DNA of 64,000 bases from Lysobacterales bacterium PRO7 (lineage in GTDB: Bacteria > Pseudomonadota > Gammaproteobacteria > Xanthomonadales > Rhodanobacteraceae), in contig QWHH01000004.1 of the NCBI GenBank assembly GCA_021404785.1, positions 62,001 through 126,000 on the forward strand, given 5' to 3'. The notes below the pieces were generated by a model. The model was not told the origin of the DNA. It saw only the letters and a program-made list of their open reading frames with translations, and searched no databases. This document shows positions 10,364 to 18,515 of the stretch, in pieces (the first letter of the stretch is position 1; each line of letters starts with the position of its first letter). A program made the position numbers and the translations under genes.

Positions 10364-10861
10364 ATGCTCCGTTTCATCATCGTCTTTCTCGTCTGCCTGC
10401 TGGTGCTGTTCACCGCCGAACTGCTGCAACCGGTGCAGGCGCACGTGATCATGCCGTTCACCGCCGGGGTGGCGCATGTCAGCGCCTGGATCATGATGCT
10501 CTTCGACCACAACGTGATTGCCCGCGGCAACGACATCATCAGCGCGCGCAGTGGCGGCGGCATCGAAATCGTCGCCGGTTGCAACGGCGTGGAGGCAGTG
10601 CTGATCCTGGTTTCGGCCATCCTCGCGTTCCCGTCGCCGTGGAAGCACAAGCTCGCCGGCATGGCGATCGGCTTCGTCGCCATCCAGAGCCTGAACGTGG
10701 TGCGCATCATCAGCCTGTTCTACCTGCATGAATGGAACCAGGTCTGGTTCGAGTGGTTCCATCTGTATTTGTGGCAGGCGCTGATCATTCTCGATGCACT
10801 GGTGTTCTGGCTGATCTGGTTGCGCTGGTTGCCGCGTACGCATCGAACGGCGGCGGCCTGA
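10364..10861 (+). CDS. xrtH: Exosortase H
   Basis: This integral membrane protein of 165 aa is a transpeptidase-like sorting enzyme that processes proteins with an IPTLxxWG-CTERM tail. Membrane helices are evident at about 1-22, 70-95 and 135-155. The family's catalytic residues appear in order: Cys in AGCNGVEAVLI (about 70-80), Arg in LNVVRIISLFYLHEW and His in WFHLYLWQ. The short size matches the XrtH subgroup, which lacks the C-terminal EpsI-like extension. The ATG at 10364 was chosen because upstream codons in this frame overlap aroK. Candidate substrates in the window are at 1-2635 and 61427-62968. It is divergent from aroK and followed 51 bp later by the dodecin gene. Confidence 0.9.
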   Translation: MLRFIIVFLVCLLVLFTAELLQPVQAHVIMPFTAGVAHVSAWIMMLFDHNVIARGNDIISARSGGGIEIVAGCNGVEAVLILVSAILAFPSPWKHKLAGMAIGFVAIQSLNVVRIISLFYLHEWNQVWFEWFHLYLWQALIILDALVFWLIWLRWLPRTHRTAAA

Positions 10862-10911
10862 TAGACTCGGCAGGCTGCTTTGCAGCGATCCGTTTCCCAA
10901 GGAGGCAAGCC

Positions 10912-11118
10912 ATGAACAAGATCACCAAAGTCATCGAACTGAGCGCATCGTCGACCAAGGGCATCGAGGATGCCATCACCGGCGGCCTGAAGAAGGCGAG
11001 CAAGACGGTGAAGAACATCAAGGGCGCCTGGATCAACGACATCAAGGTGACCACCAACGATGACGGCTCGGTCGCCGAGTGGCGCGTGAACATGCGCGTC
11101 AATTTCCTCGTCGATTGA
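10912..11118 (+). CDS. Dodecin family flavin-binding protein
   Basis: This small protein of 68 aa begins MNKITKVIELSASSTKGIED and has the pattern GAWINDIKVTTNDDGSVAEW, the typical beta-alpha-beta-beta fold of dodecins. Members form a dodecameric shell that binds or stores flavins such as FMN or riboflavin. An AAGGAGG-like ribosome binding site lies 7 nt upstream. The gene ends 7 nt before pdxH, an FMN enzyme, so the two are probably co-transcribed. Confidence 0.92.
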   Translation: MNKITKVIELSASSTKGIEDAITGGLKKASKTVKNIKGAWINDIKVTTNDDGSVAEWRVNMRVNFLVD

Positions 11119-11125
11119 GGATCGC

Positions 11126-11722
11126 ATGACCGCCGGCCTGATCGATCAAGCCATCGCCCAGGTTCGCGATCTGATCGGCGCCGCGCGCGCGGCGGGCGAT
11201 GTCGAGCCCGCCGCGATGACGCTGGCGACCTGCGATGCGCACGGGCGCGTGTCGGCGCGCATCGTGCTGCTCAAGGAACTGGACGAACGCGGCTTTGCGT
11301 TCTACACCAATTACGAGAGCGCCAAGGCCACGCACCTGCGCGAACATCGCAGCGCCGCGCTGTGCCTGCACTGGAAGACGCTGCGCGACGGTGTGCAGGT
11401 GCGCGCCGAAGGCATCGTTGAAAAAACCTCGGCGCAGGAATCCGACGCGTATTTCGCCACGCGCGCGCGCGCCAGCCAGATCGGCGCCTGGGCATCGCTG
11501 CAATCGCGGACATTGCCGGATCGCGCCACGCTGGATGCGCGCATCGCACAGTACGAGCGCGAATTCGAGGGCCGCGCCGTAACGCGCCCGCCGCATTGGG
11601 GCGGCTATCGTTTGGTGCCAGACATGATCGAACTCTGGTACGGCCAGCGCGCGCGCCTGCACGATCGCATCCGCTACGAGCGTGTTGATGGCGCGTGGAC
11701 GAAGCGCTTGCAGTATCCCTGA
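11126..11722 (+). CDS. pdxH: Pyridoxamine 5'-phosphate oxidase
   Basis: PdxH is an FMN-dependent enzyme that oxidises pyridoxamine or pyridoxine phosphate to PLP. The protein has 198 aa. It shows the FMN-binding stretches ARIVLLKELDERGFAFYTNY and ESAKATHLREHRSAALCLHW, then QSRTLPDRATLD. The characteristic C-terminus is RIRYER followed by WTKRLQYP. The preceding dodecin gene is 7 nt away, a sensible pairing of flavin buffering with a flavoenzyme. Confidence 0.97.
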   Translation: MTAGLIDQAIAQVRDLIGAARAAGDVEPAAMTLATCDAHGRVSARIVLLKELDERGFAFYTNYESAKATHLREHRSAALCLHWKTLRDGVQVRAEGIVEKTSAQESDAYFATRARASQIGAWASLQSRTLPDRATLDARIAQYEREFEGRAVTRPPHWGGYRLVPDMIELWYGQRARLHDRIRYERVDGAWTKRLQYP

Positions 11723-11740
11723 TGCGGCAATTGCGCCGGA

Positions 11741-14527
11741 TCAATCCACCGAGAACGATTGCAGCGTCACCGGCATCGCCGTTGGGGTGAAGGTCAGCGC
11801 GTTGGCGCTCAGCGCGAACACACCGCCGAGGCCAGGATTGGCGCCGCTGTAGTCGTAGCTGAAATCGCCGATGCTGAAACCGCTCTGGCTGGTGAACGTG
11901 ATCAACGTGTAGGTGACGCCGACCTGCGGCGGACCGGCGGCATCCGCGAAGTGGAACACGAAGCCGCTGCCACTGCCCTTGCTCAGCATTCCGGTGAGTG
12001 CGAGCTGATCACTCGCCGCAGCGGTGTTGCCAAGTTGGAAGTTGAAACTGCCGCCGCCGTTCCAGGTGAGGCTCGCGCCATTCAAGGCGCCCGGCGATCC
12101 GCCCGGGGCGATTGCGCCGCCGTTGGCGAGCGTGATCGCTGCGACTGTGCCTGTGCCGGACAGTGTGCCGGCGTTCGCATCGACATTGCCGATGCTGCCG
12201 CTCACCAACAAGGTGCCGCCGCCGATTGTCCAGTTGGTGGATGTGTTCGAATTGTTCGCCGTCCAGGTGCTGGTGCCGGTTTTGGCGAAGTTGCTGAAGC
12301 CCTGGAATTCGGCGCTCGCGCCGATTTGCGAGAGGTCGAAACTGGCGTTGCTGGTGCCGCCCAGTGCCAGCGTATCGCCGCCGCCGCTGACCGCGAGGCC
12401 GTTGAAACTGTAGCCATTTTCCAGCGTCAGCGTGTTGCCACCGCCGCTGAAATCCACGGCATCCGCGCGGGTCGTGCCGTCCGCGGCAAGGCCGCCGGAA
12501 ATATTGCCTTGCGTGTCGACACTTGCATTGCCACTGGCAACGATGCCCGGTCCGCCGATCCCGGCGGTTGCATTCACGGCCGCGGGCAAATTCGCGTGAC
12601 GCGCGCTGCCCGCGCGATGACTGCCTTCGCTGTAGCCGAACGCGCTGGCCGCCAACAGCGCGGAAAATCCAGCGGGACCGGTATAACCGGCCAAAGCGTC
12701 TTGTGGGTTTGTTGGTGGCATGAACGTGATGAATATGCCGTTGGACCCCGGAGCGCCTCCCGGGCCATGGTTTCCGGCGGGCGAGCCCGGGCCACCAATG
12801 CCCCCGAGGCCACCGTTGCCGCCACTGCCGGCCGGATTCCCGTTGCCGCCATTGCCACCGTCGCCGCCGGTGCCGCCGTTGCCGCCACCACCGCCGCTGT
12901 TCGGAGCCTCAGCGCCACCGCTACCTCCGCCACCGCCATTGCCGCCAGCGCCGCCCGGGCCGGAGTGTCCGGCGACGCCTGCACCCATCGCAGTACCGCC
13001 GAAGCCGCCGTTACCGCCGTAGCCGCCGTTTCCGCCCGCGCCGCCGCTGCCGCCACCGCCAGGGCCGGGCGAAGTTCCATCACTGCCTCCGCCGCCATTT
13101 CCACCCGCGCCCGCAGGTCCGCCAGCTCCGCCGTTACCACCATTGCCGCTGATCGGGCCGCCGGCTCCACCGGCACCACCTCTGCCGCCTGCGCCTCCTG
13201 ACGTTCCGGGCCCGCCGTTTAATCCGACCAGGCCGACGGCGCCGACCGAACCAGGCGCGCCTGCACCGCCATTGCCGCCGTTACCACCATTGCCGACGGT
13301 GCCGCCCAGGCCGCCATTGCCGCCATTGCCGCCGGCCGCGCCGACTATCGTTGCATTGAAGCCCGAACCGCCGTCGCCACCATTGCCACCCGATGTGGGA
13401 AATGCGCCAGCCGCGCCGGGGATGCCTGCCGTGCTGCCCGCGCCAGCAGGCCCGCCTGCGCCGCCGGTTCCCGGATTGCCACCACTGCCGCCGCTTCCGC
13501 CATTCGGACTCACGACTGTTCCGATGGCGCCATTGCCGCCATCGCCCGGCACACCGCCCATCCCGCCAGTGCCGCCATTGCCGCCGTCGCCTTGCATGCC
13601 TGCGATCCCGTTCGGCGCGCTGCCGCCTGCGCCGCCGGCGCCACCCACACCGCCTTGTCCACCGCTGCCGCCGGCGCCGCCGATTCCGCCGCTGCCACCG
13701 TTGACGCCGGCCACTCCATTGGCACCATTTACGCCTGCACCGCCACTGCCGCCAAAGCCACCGGTTCCACCAATTCCGCCTGCGCCGCCGTTGCCGCTGA
13801 TGGTGCCGCCCGATCCGCCCACGCCGCCAAGACCGCCTGCGCCGCCTGCAAAGCCGGACGCGCCGGAATCACCGGGATTCACGCCACTGCTGCCGGCTGC
13901 TCCGGATCCGCCATTGCCGCCTGCGCCTCCAATACCGCCATTTCCCGTGGTGCCGCCACTGCCGCCCGCGCCACCGTTGCCACCGGCGATGCCTGGCACG
14001 GTCGCGTCGGCACCCGCGCCGCCGTTGCCGCCATTGCCGTCCTGCGCACTGCCGTTTCCACCCGCGGCGCTGCCACCCGCGGCAATCGTCAGGGTGAATC
14101 CCGCTCCGCTGATACCCGCACCGCCGTTTCCACCCACGCCGCCGCTACCACCCATTCCTCCCGGCGAACTCGCCGCACCGCCGCTGCCGCCGGCGCCGCC
14201 TGTTCCACCCACGCCGCCATTGCCGCCGGTGACGGAGCCGGTCGAGGTGATGCTGTCGATTTCGCCGATGCTGGCGGCGATGCCACTGCCGCCTGTCCCG
14301 CCGATGCCGCCGGGCCCGCCACTGGCGCCCGATCCGGGCGGGCCGTTGCTGCCGTTCGGTCCGGCTGCGCCGTTGCTGCCGATGATGGGTGTCGTCACCA
14401 CCGTGTTTTGCGTGGCGGTCGTGGCGGCAAGGGCTGCGCATTCCGGCAGCATCGCGATACAGCCTCCGCCGAGAGCGATCGCGCAGGCCAGCGCAAGGCG
14501 CGTGTGCGCAAGATGCGTGCGTTTCAT
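11741..14527 (-). CDS. Secreted glycine-rich PGRS-like protein with autotransporter-type beta-strand region
   Basis: The protein has 928 aa. Residues 1-35 are a signal peptide (MKRTHLAHTRLALACAIALG). Residues about 45-600 are almost entirely GGxGG and GNGGxGG repeats, strikingly like mycobacterial PE_PGRS domains. Residues 640-900 resemble an autotransporter-associated strand repeat (GGGTLLVSGSIG, TLSGTGTVAAITLANGG, GGSPGALNG). It ends in PVTLQSFSVD with no beta-barrel and no exosortase tail. Export is likely; whether it is anchored is unclear. A strong GGGGACAG element precedes the ATG. The antisense strand is also open and proline-rich because of the codon pattern, but that frame has no export signal or family match and is a shadow. 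Confidence 0.85.
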   Translation of the reverse strand: MKRTHLAHTRLALACAIALGGGCIAMLPECAALAATTATQNTVVTTPIIGSNGAAGPNGSNGPPGSGASGGPGGIGGTGGSGIAASIGEIDSITSTGSVTGGNGGVGGTGGAGGSGGAASSPGGMGGSGGVGGNGGAGISGAGFTLTIAAGGSAAGGNGSAQDGNGGNGGAGADATVPGIAGGNGGAGGSGGTTGNGGIGGAGGNGGSGAAGSSGVNPGDSGASGFAGGAGGLGGVGGSGGTISGNGGAGGIGGTGGFGGSGGAGVNGANGVAGVNGGSGGIGGAGGSGGQGGVGGAGGAGGSAPNGIAGMQGDGGNGGTGGMGGVPGDGGNGAIGTVVSPNGGSGGSGGNPGTGGAGGPAGAGSTAGIPGAAGAFPTSGGNGGDGGSGFNATIVGAAGGNGGNGGLGGTVGNGGNGGNGGAGAPGSVGAVGLVGLNGGPGTSGGAGGRGGAGGAGGPISGNGGNGGAGGPAGAGGNGGGGSDGTSPGPGGGGSGGAGGNGGYGGNGGFGGTAMGAGVAGHSGPGGAGGNGGGGGSGGAEAPNSGGGGGNGGTGGDGGNGGNGNPAGSGGNGGLGGIGGPGSPAGNHGPGGAPGSNGIFITFMPPTNPQDALAGYTGPAGFSALLAASAFGYSEGSHRAGSARHANLPAAVNATAGIGGPGIVASGNASVDTQGNISGGLAADGTTRADAVDFSGGGNTLTLENGYSFNGLAVSGGGDTLALGGTSNASFDLSQIGASAEFQGFSNFAKTGTSTWTANNSNTSTNWTIGGGTLLVSGSIGNVDANAGTLSGTGTVAAITLANGGAIAPGGSPGALNGASLTWNGGGSFNFQLGNTAAASDQLALTGMLSKGSGSGFVFHFADAAGPPQVGVTYTLITFTSQSGFSIGDFSYDYSGANPGLGGVFALSANALTFTPTAMPVTLQSFSVD

Positions 14528-14561
14528 GATGGCTGTCCCCTTGTGAAAAGAATCGTTGCGA

Positions 14562-15128
14562 CTAAACGCGCAGTGCCAAATCCGCCAGCGGCGCGACGAT
14601 CAGCATGCGCACCAGCACCAGAGCGATCGCGGCAAACCAGCACGAGAAATCCAGTCCGCCCAGCGGCGGCAAGAATTTACGGAACGGTCGCACGACCGGC
14701 TCGACGAGCTGCGCGAGCAGGCGGAAGTTGGAATCGTACTGGGCGCTCGGGAAGAAGCTGAGTATGCAATAGCCGAAGATTGCAACCAGTTCGATCAGCA
14801 CGATCCAGTCCAGCGTGTCGACTGCCGCGCGCAGCAGCAAACCGCCGACGCTCAAACCCGCACCAAACATCGCGGCGAACACGAACAGTTCGATCAATGC
14901 GAGCAACCAGGCGATCAGCAGCGAGGAAAACTCGAATCGCCGCCAGCGCGGGACAAGGTTGCGCAATGGCATCGTCACCGGGTTGGTGAACAGGTAAACA
15001 AATCGGCAGATCGGCTGGTTGAACGGCGCGCCGATGGCGATCAGCAGCAGGCGCAGCAGGAACATGACGATGAAAAAGCCGAAGATCGTCTGGATCAGGA
15101 ATACGCCGGCGTTCTGCAGGTAGGGCAT
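14562..15128 (-). CDS. yggT: YggT family membrane protein
   Basis: The protein has 188 aa and two YggT repeats, each with two hydrophobic helices. The repeats include FLLRLLLIAIGAPFNQP near residues 20-36, and FFPSAQYDSNF with LVEPVVRPFRKFLPP in the second half. YggT proteins are inner-membrane proteins implicated in osmotic tolerance and envelope function; the mechanism is unsettled. The ATG at 15128 lies one nt after the proC TGA, so the genes are coupled. A longer frame to 15221 would overlap proC and is rejected. Confidence 0.93.
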   Translation of the reverse strand: MPYLQNAGVFLIQTIFGFFIVMFLLRLLLIAIGAPFNQPICRFVYLFTNPVTMPLRNLVPRWRRFEFSSLLIAWLLALIELFVFAAMFGAGLSVGGLLLRAAVDTLDWIVLIELVAIFGYCILSFFPSAQYDSNFRLLAQLVEPVVRPFRKFLPPLGGLDFSCWFAAIALVLVRMLIVAPLADLALRV

Positions 15129-15129
15129 G

Positions 15130-15978
15130 TCAGAGATCCAGTTCGGCGGACAACTCGCCGCCGCGTTTCGTCGCCGCCGCAACGGCGCGCGCGACAATAT
15201 CGCTGAATCCGCTCGCGGCAAAACTGTCGAGCGCTGCCTGGGTGGTGCCGTTCGGCGAGGTCACGCGGCGGCGCAGTTCGGCCGGCGCAGCGCCATCTTC
15301 GCGCAGCATGCGTCCGGCGCCGAGGCAGGTTTGCGTGGCGAGTTCGCGCGCGGCATCGCGCGGCAGGCCCTGCGTCACGGCGGCCTCGATCAACGCTTCG
15401 GTGAGCAGGAAGAAATACGCCGGTCCCGAACCCGACAGCGCGGTGATGGTATCCATCTGCGCTTCATCGGCGATCCATTCGACGACTCCGGCGGCGGAAA
15501 GTATATTTTGTGCCATGGCGCGTTGCGCCGACGTGCAGACGGCGTTCGCGCACGCACCGGTCGCGCCGGCACCGATCAACGCCGGCGTGTTCGGCATGCA
15601 GCGCACGATCGGCAGGTTGCCACCCAGCCACGTGTCGAGCTGATCGATGCGAATGCCGGCGGCGATGGAGAGGATCAGCGGCCTGCGCGCCTGCGCGACA
15701 TCGCGCAATCCCGCACCCACGGTCTTCATCACCTGCGGTTTGACCGCGAGTACCAGCGCATCAGCGTTGTGCGCGGCATCGGCGTTGTCGGCGTGCGTGG
15801 CGACGGAAAGGTCCTGCGCCAACGCGGCGCGCACGTTCGCATTGGGTTCGGCGACAGAAATGGTCTGTGGCGGCGTGCCATTGCGGATCAATCCGCCGAT
15901 CAGGCTGCGCGCCATGTTGCCGCCGCCGATGAAGGCGATGGCGGGAGAGGGGATTCGGGAGGCGGGATTCGTGGACAT
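15130..15978 (-). CDS. proC: Pyrroline-5-carboxylate reductase
   Basis: ProC reduces pyrroline-5-carboxylate to proline with NAD(P)H. The protein has 282 aa. The Rossmann motif is AIAFIGGGNMARSLIGGL, LVLAVKPQVM and RCMPNTPALIGAG follow, and the C-terminal signature is ALSGSGPAYFFLLTEALIEA. The yggS-proC-yggT neighbourhood typical of gammaproteobacteria is here split, with yggS at 22902. The ATG lies inside the 3' arm of a 12-bp perfect inverted repeat (15973-16005) and lacks a visible Shine-Dalgarno sequence. Confidence 0.97.
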   Translation of the reverse strand: MSTNPASRIPSPAIAFIGGGNMARSLIGGLIRNGTPPQTISVAEPNANVRAALAQDLSVATHADNADAAHNADALVLAVKPQVMKTVGAGLRDVAQARRPLILSIAAGIRIDQLDTWLGGNLPIVRCMPNTPALIGAGATGACANAVCTSAQRAMAQNILSAAGVVEWIADEAQMDTITALSGSGPAYFFLLTEALIEAAVTQGLPRDAARELATQTCLGAGRMLREDGAAPAELRRRVTSPNGTTQAALDSFAASGFSDIVARAVAAATKRGGELSAELDL

Positions 15979-16005
15979 GCGGCTAGGATATCAAGCCGCA
16001 TGTCC
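15973..16005. promoter_or_regulatory. 12-bp perfect inverted repeat over the proC start codon
   Basis: The arms GGACATGCGGCT (15973-15984) and AGCCGCATGTCC (15994-16005) flank a 9-nt loop. The proC ATG is inside one arm, so in the mRNA the start codon would be base-paired. A run of eight A (plus strand) sits just beyond it. It is not placed as a normal terminator for the minus-strand gene at 16061. It may be a translational control hairpin or a palindromic protein site. Confidence 0.5.
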
Positions 16006-16060
16006 GCAACGGAAAAAAAAGACGCTGCGTTCCGTCCCTGGAGCGCAGCATCGACGTAAA

Positions 16061-16840
16061 TCACTTCGGCGCGGTGTAGGTCAGGTCCGCGTTGTAGCTG
16101 TCGATGTGCGAGGAAGATTTCTCGATGGAGTCGTTGAGCGATTTGCGGATCGCGGCGGCCTCGGTCTTGCCATAGACGCTTTCCATCATCTTCCACAGCG
16201 ACGGATTCGCTTCCATCCCCACGTCCGCCCAGTCCTTGTTCGGCAGCACCACGATGTAATCCGGCGAGCCATCGCCGCCGTAGTTGATTTCGTTGGTCGA
16301 GAAATTGCCGGACCAATTGGATTTATCCGCGCCGGCAGCGATCTTCTTCACCGCGTTGACGAACGCTTCGTGCGCATCGTGGCCGTTCTTGAGGTGGAAA
16401 TAGACGACGTCGATGAGCGCGGGCGGCGGTTGCTTGTCGCTGTCCTTGGGCATGTGGCTCATGTCGGCATGGTTGACCATAAAGGCGCTGACCTCTTCCT
16501 TCAGGTGCGGGTTGGCCTGTTTGCGCCAAGTCGCATCGCAGGCCTTGCCTTGGGTGTGCATCGCGTCGAAGTCGGCCCAGGTGTAGGGACCGGCGACGTA
16601 CGAATAGGTGTAGACGTTGCCGGTTTCGTGATTCCACGCGACCCAGGAATACTTGAACCCGTGATCGTGCAGGCACTGGTTGTAAGCCTTGACGCCAGCT
16701 TCATAGGCGTCCTGTTCGGCCGGCGCGACGGTGTCGGTGAAATCGCGGTAAACATTTGCCTTGCTTGCCTCTGCCGCAAACGCGCCGGAGAAGGCCGACA
16801 AGGCCAGCGCCGACGCTACGCACGAGATCAGAATTTTCAT
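16061..16840 (-). CDS. Secreted protein of unknown function
   Basis: The protein has 259 aa. The ATG at 16840 is preceded by AGGGAGAAGG, a strong ribosome binding site. Residues 1-22 form a signal peptide (MKILISCVASALALSAFSGA, with cleavage likely after AFA). The mature part is soluble and rich in Trp, Tyr and Asp, with Cys residues in YNQCLHDHGF and GKACDATW that could pair. I recognise no family. The internal segment with WVAWNHETGNVYTYSYVAG gives no clear clue. It stands alone, upstream of proC and downstream of another secreted orphan. Confidence 0.85.
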   Translation of the reverse strand: MKILISCVASALALSAFSGAFAAEASKANVYRDFTDTVAPAEQDAYEAGVKAYNQCLHDHGFKYSWVAWNHETGNVYTYSYVAGPYTWADFDAMHTQGKACDATWRKQANPHLKEEVSAFMVNHADMSHMPKDSDKQPPPALIDVVYFHLKNGHDAHEAFVNAVKKIAAGADKSNWSGNFSTNEINYGGDGSPDYIVVLPNKDWADVGMEANPSLWKMMESVYGKTEAAAIRKSLNDSIEKSSSHIDSYNADLTYTAPK

Positions 16841-16995
16841 GAAACCTTCTCCCTGGGTGTTGGTTGACGAGACAACTCGTGATTGCCCGCCATGGGGCGG
16901 GAGCGCAAATCTACTCCATTTGTCCGGACATGGCATGGCATGCCGCAACATGGCCCTTACCCTGTGCATTCGCTGCCCGCATCCGTCGTCGTGTC

Positions 16996-17748
16996 TCAGC
17001 AGCCCTGCGGCTTCGGAATGAGCGTGCAAAGATCCAGGTTCAGCAGGTTATCTTCCATCGGGCTGCGGAAGATCACGTCGGAATTCACGAACAGCGGCAC
17101 CTGTGGGTAGCCAACGACGCCCAGGTCCGGGTTTACGCGCCAGACAATCGAGTTGTTGCCCAGTTGTGCCTGCGTGGCACGCAGCGGGATGAGCAGTTCC
17201 AGCCAGAAGCCGCGCGCCATGCCCCAGGCGCCGCCGCCAACACCGCCGAGGGGCGCACGTACGGCCAGGCCCTGCAATCCGCTGGAGTAGGACTGCGGGC
17301 AGCCGTAACCCGGGTCGCTTCCCAGATTGATCAATTTATAGCTGACGCCGGAAATGGCGAAACAAAATGCCGGGTTTTGTACCGAAGGCGCGGGCTGCAC
17401 GCCGGATGGCAGCAGCAATTCGATGCCCACCGCGCTGCCGGCGCAGGGATTGCCCGGATGGCTGAGTACCAGGTGCGTGTAAAAAACCTCGCCCACGGCC
17501 GGGGTGCGGTTCGGCGGGATCAGGGTAAAGCCGGTGTAGCCCTGTACGCGAGTTTCCGTGATCGGCGGATCGCTCAAACAGGCGGTGTCGGTGCCGATGC
17601 TTGTGAAGACGCCGTTGTACCAGGGCAGTATTTGCGCCGTTTCGGCCGGGCGCATCGTGTCCAATATGCCGGACTGGGCCGCACAGGGGCTGGTGCCGGT
17701 TGCGATCGCGGCACAACTGAACAGCAGTGAAGCAGCGTAGCGTTTCAT
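16996..17748 (-). CDS. Secreted protein of unknown function
   Basis: The protein has 250 aa from the ATG at 17748. The signal peptide is MKRYAASLLFSCAAIATGTS followed by PCAAQS. The mature protein has several Cys residues (TACLSDP, GNPCAGS, NPAFCFA, YGCPQ, LDLCTLI, PQGC), suggesting disulfides in the periplasm or outside. Near the C-terminus DVIFRSPMEDN resembles the short IFRNGFE ending of the secreted beta-helix protein at 21336. No family is recognised. It is divergent from the ECF sigma factor gene, with 148 bp between. Confidence 0.8.
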   Translation of the reverse strand: MKRYAASLLFSCAAIATGTSPCAAQSGILDTMRPAETAQILPWYNGVFTSIGTDTACLSDPPITETRVQGYTGFTLIPPNRTPAVGEVFYTHLVLSHPGNPCAGSAVGIELLLPSGVQPAPSVQNPAFCFAISGVSYKLINLGSDPGYGCPQSYSSGLQGLAVRAPLGGVGGGAWGMARGFWLELLIPLRATQAQLGNNSIVWRVNPDLGVVGYPQVPLFVNSDVIFRSPMEDNLLNLDLCTLIPKPQGC

Positions 17749-17896
17749 CTCGGGGTCTCCGCGCAAGGGATTGCAAGTCCCGTTACGCAAAAGGCAGTTG
17801 AAAACCCGCACGCAGCGGCTTTCATGGCCGCTTGATCTTCGTCACTTTCCGTTGCAGGGGTTGCGCTATGATCGTCGCGCAGTGGTCGGGGACAGC

Positions 17897-18511
17897 ATGA
17901 TTCACGCGCACAGACCGGACATCCATCGTGCACCAGCCGGCGCTGACGTGTCGCTAGCGGACGAACACGACGTGACGCAGTTGATTGCGGCATGGCGCGA
18001 AGGCGATACCGATGCGCGCGAAGCACTGGTCGAGCGTGTGTACGCCAATGTGCGAGCGATCGCCGCACAGTCCCTGCAACGCGCACCCGGCGCCACGCTC
18101 GGCACCACCGATCTTGCCCACGAAGCCCTGATCAGGCTGCTCGGTGCGGATGCGAGCTGGGAGGATCGCCGCCACTTCTTCCACGTCGCCGCGCAGGCCA
18201 CGCGCCAGGTATTGGTCGATGCCGCGCGCCGGCGCCTGTCGGTCAAACGCGGGGCCGGCGCCGAGCATGTCGAGCTTGAGCATGCGCTGGATCAACCCAT
18301 CCCCGAAGCCGATGCGAGCCTGGTACAACTAGATGCGGCGCTACACGACTTGCAGCACAGCGATCCGCGCCGTGCCCAGATCATCGAGCTGGTGTATTTC
18401 GGCGGACTCGGTCGCGCCGAGGTCGCATCCAGCCTTGCGCTTTCCGAAACAACTGTCGATCGCGACCTGCGCCTGGCGCGCGCGTGGTTGCGCAGCGCAC
18501 TGGAGAGCTGA
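17897..18511 (+). CDS. ECF sigma factor of the kinase-paired type
   Basis: The protein has 204 aa. Sigma region 2 includes LIAAWREGDTDAREALVERV and LGTTDLAHEALIRLLG, followed by RQVLVDAARRR. Region 4 is PRRAQIIELVYFGGLGRAEV followed by ALSETTVDRDLRLARAWL. There is no anti-sigma gene; the next gene, 4 nt away, encodes a Ser/Thr kinase. Pairs of this kind in Xanthomonas citri (EcfK/PknS) and Vibrio (EcfP/PknT) are switched on by threonine phosphorylation of region 2, and the Thr residues in GTTDLAHE are candidates. The ATG at 17897 has GGGG upstream; the longer frame to 17771 lacks support. GCTATGATCGTCGCG at 17865 is a possible -10 region. Confidence 0.9.
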   Translation: MIHAHRPDIHRAPAGADVSLADEHDVTQLIAAWREGDTDAREALVERVYANVRAIAAQSLQRAPGATLGTTDLAHEALIRLLGADASWEDRRHFFHVAAQATRQVLVDAARRRLSVKRGAGAEHVELEHALDQPIPEADASLVQLDAALHDLQHSDPRRAQIIELVYFGGLGRAEVASSLALSETTVDRDLRLARAWLRSALES

Positions 18512-18515
18512 AGCC

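Noticed and set aside
12800-14330. Direct repeats of GC-rich units looking like a CRISPR or tandem array
   Set aside because: The units are variable GGN-codon repeats encoding Gly, without constant spacers or fixed repeat length, so this is protein-coding low complexity.
13143-14546. 467-codon proline-rich open frame antisense to the glycine-rich protein
   Set aside because: Pro is the antisense reading of Gly codons (GGN to NCC), so the frame is an expected shadow; it lacks a signal peptide or independent support.
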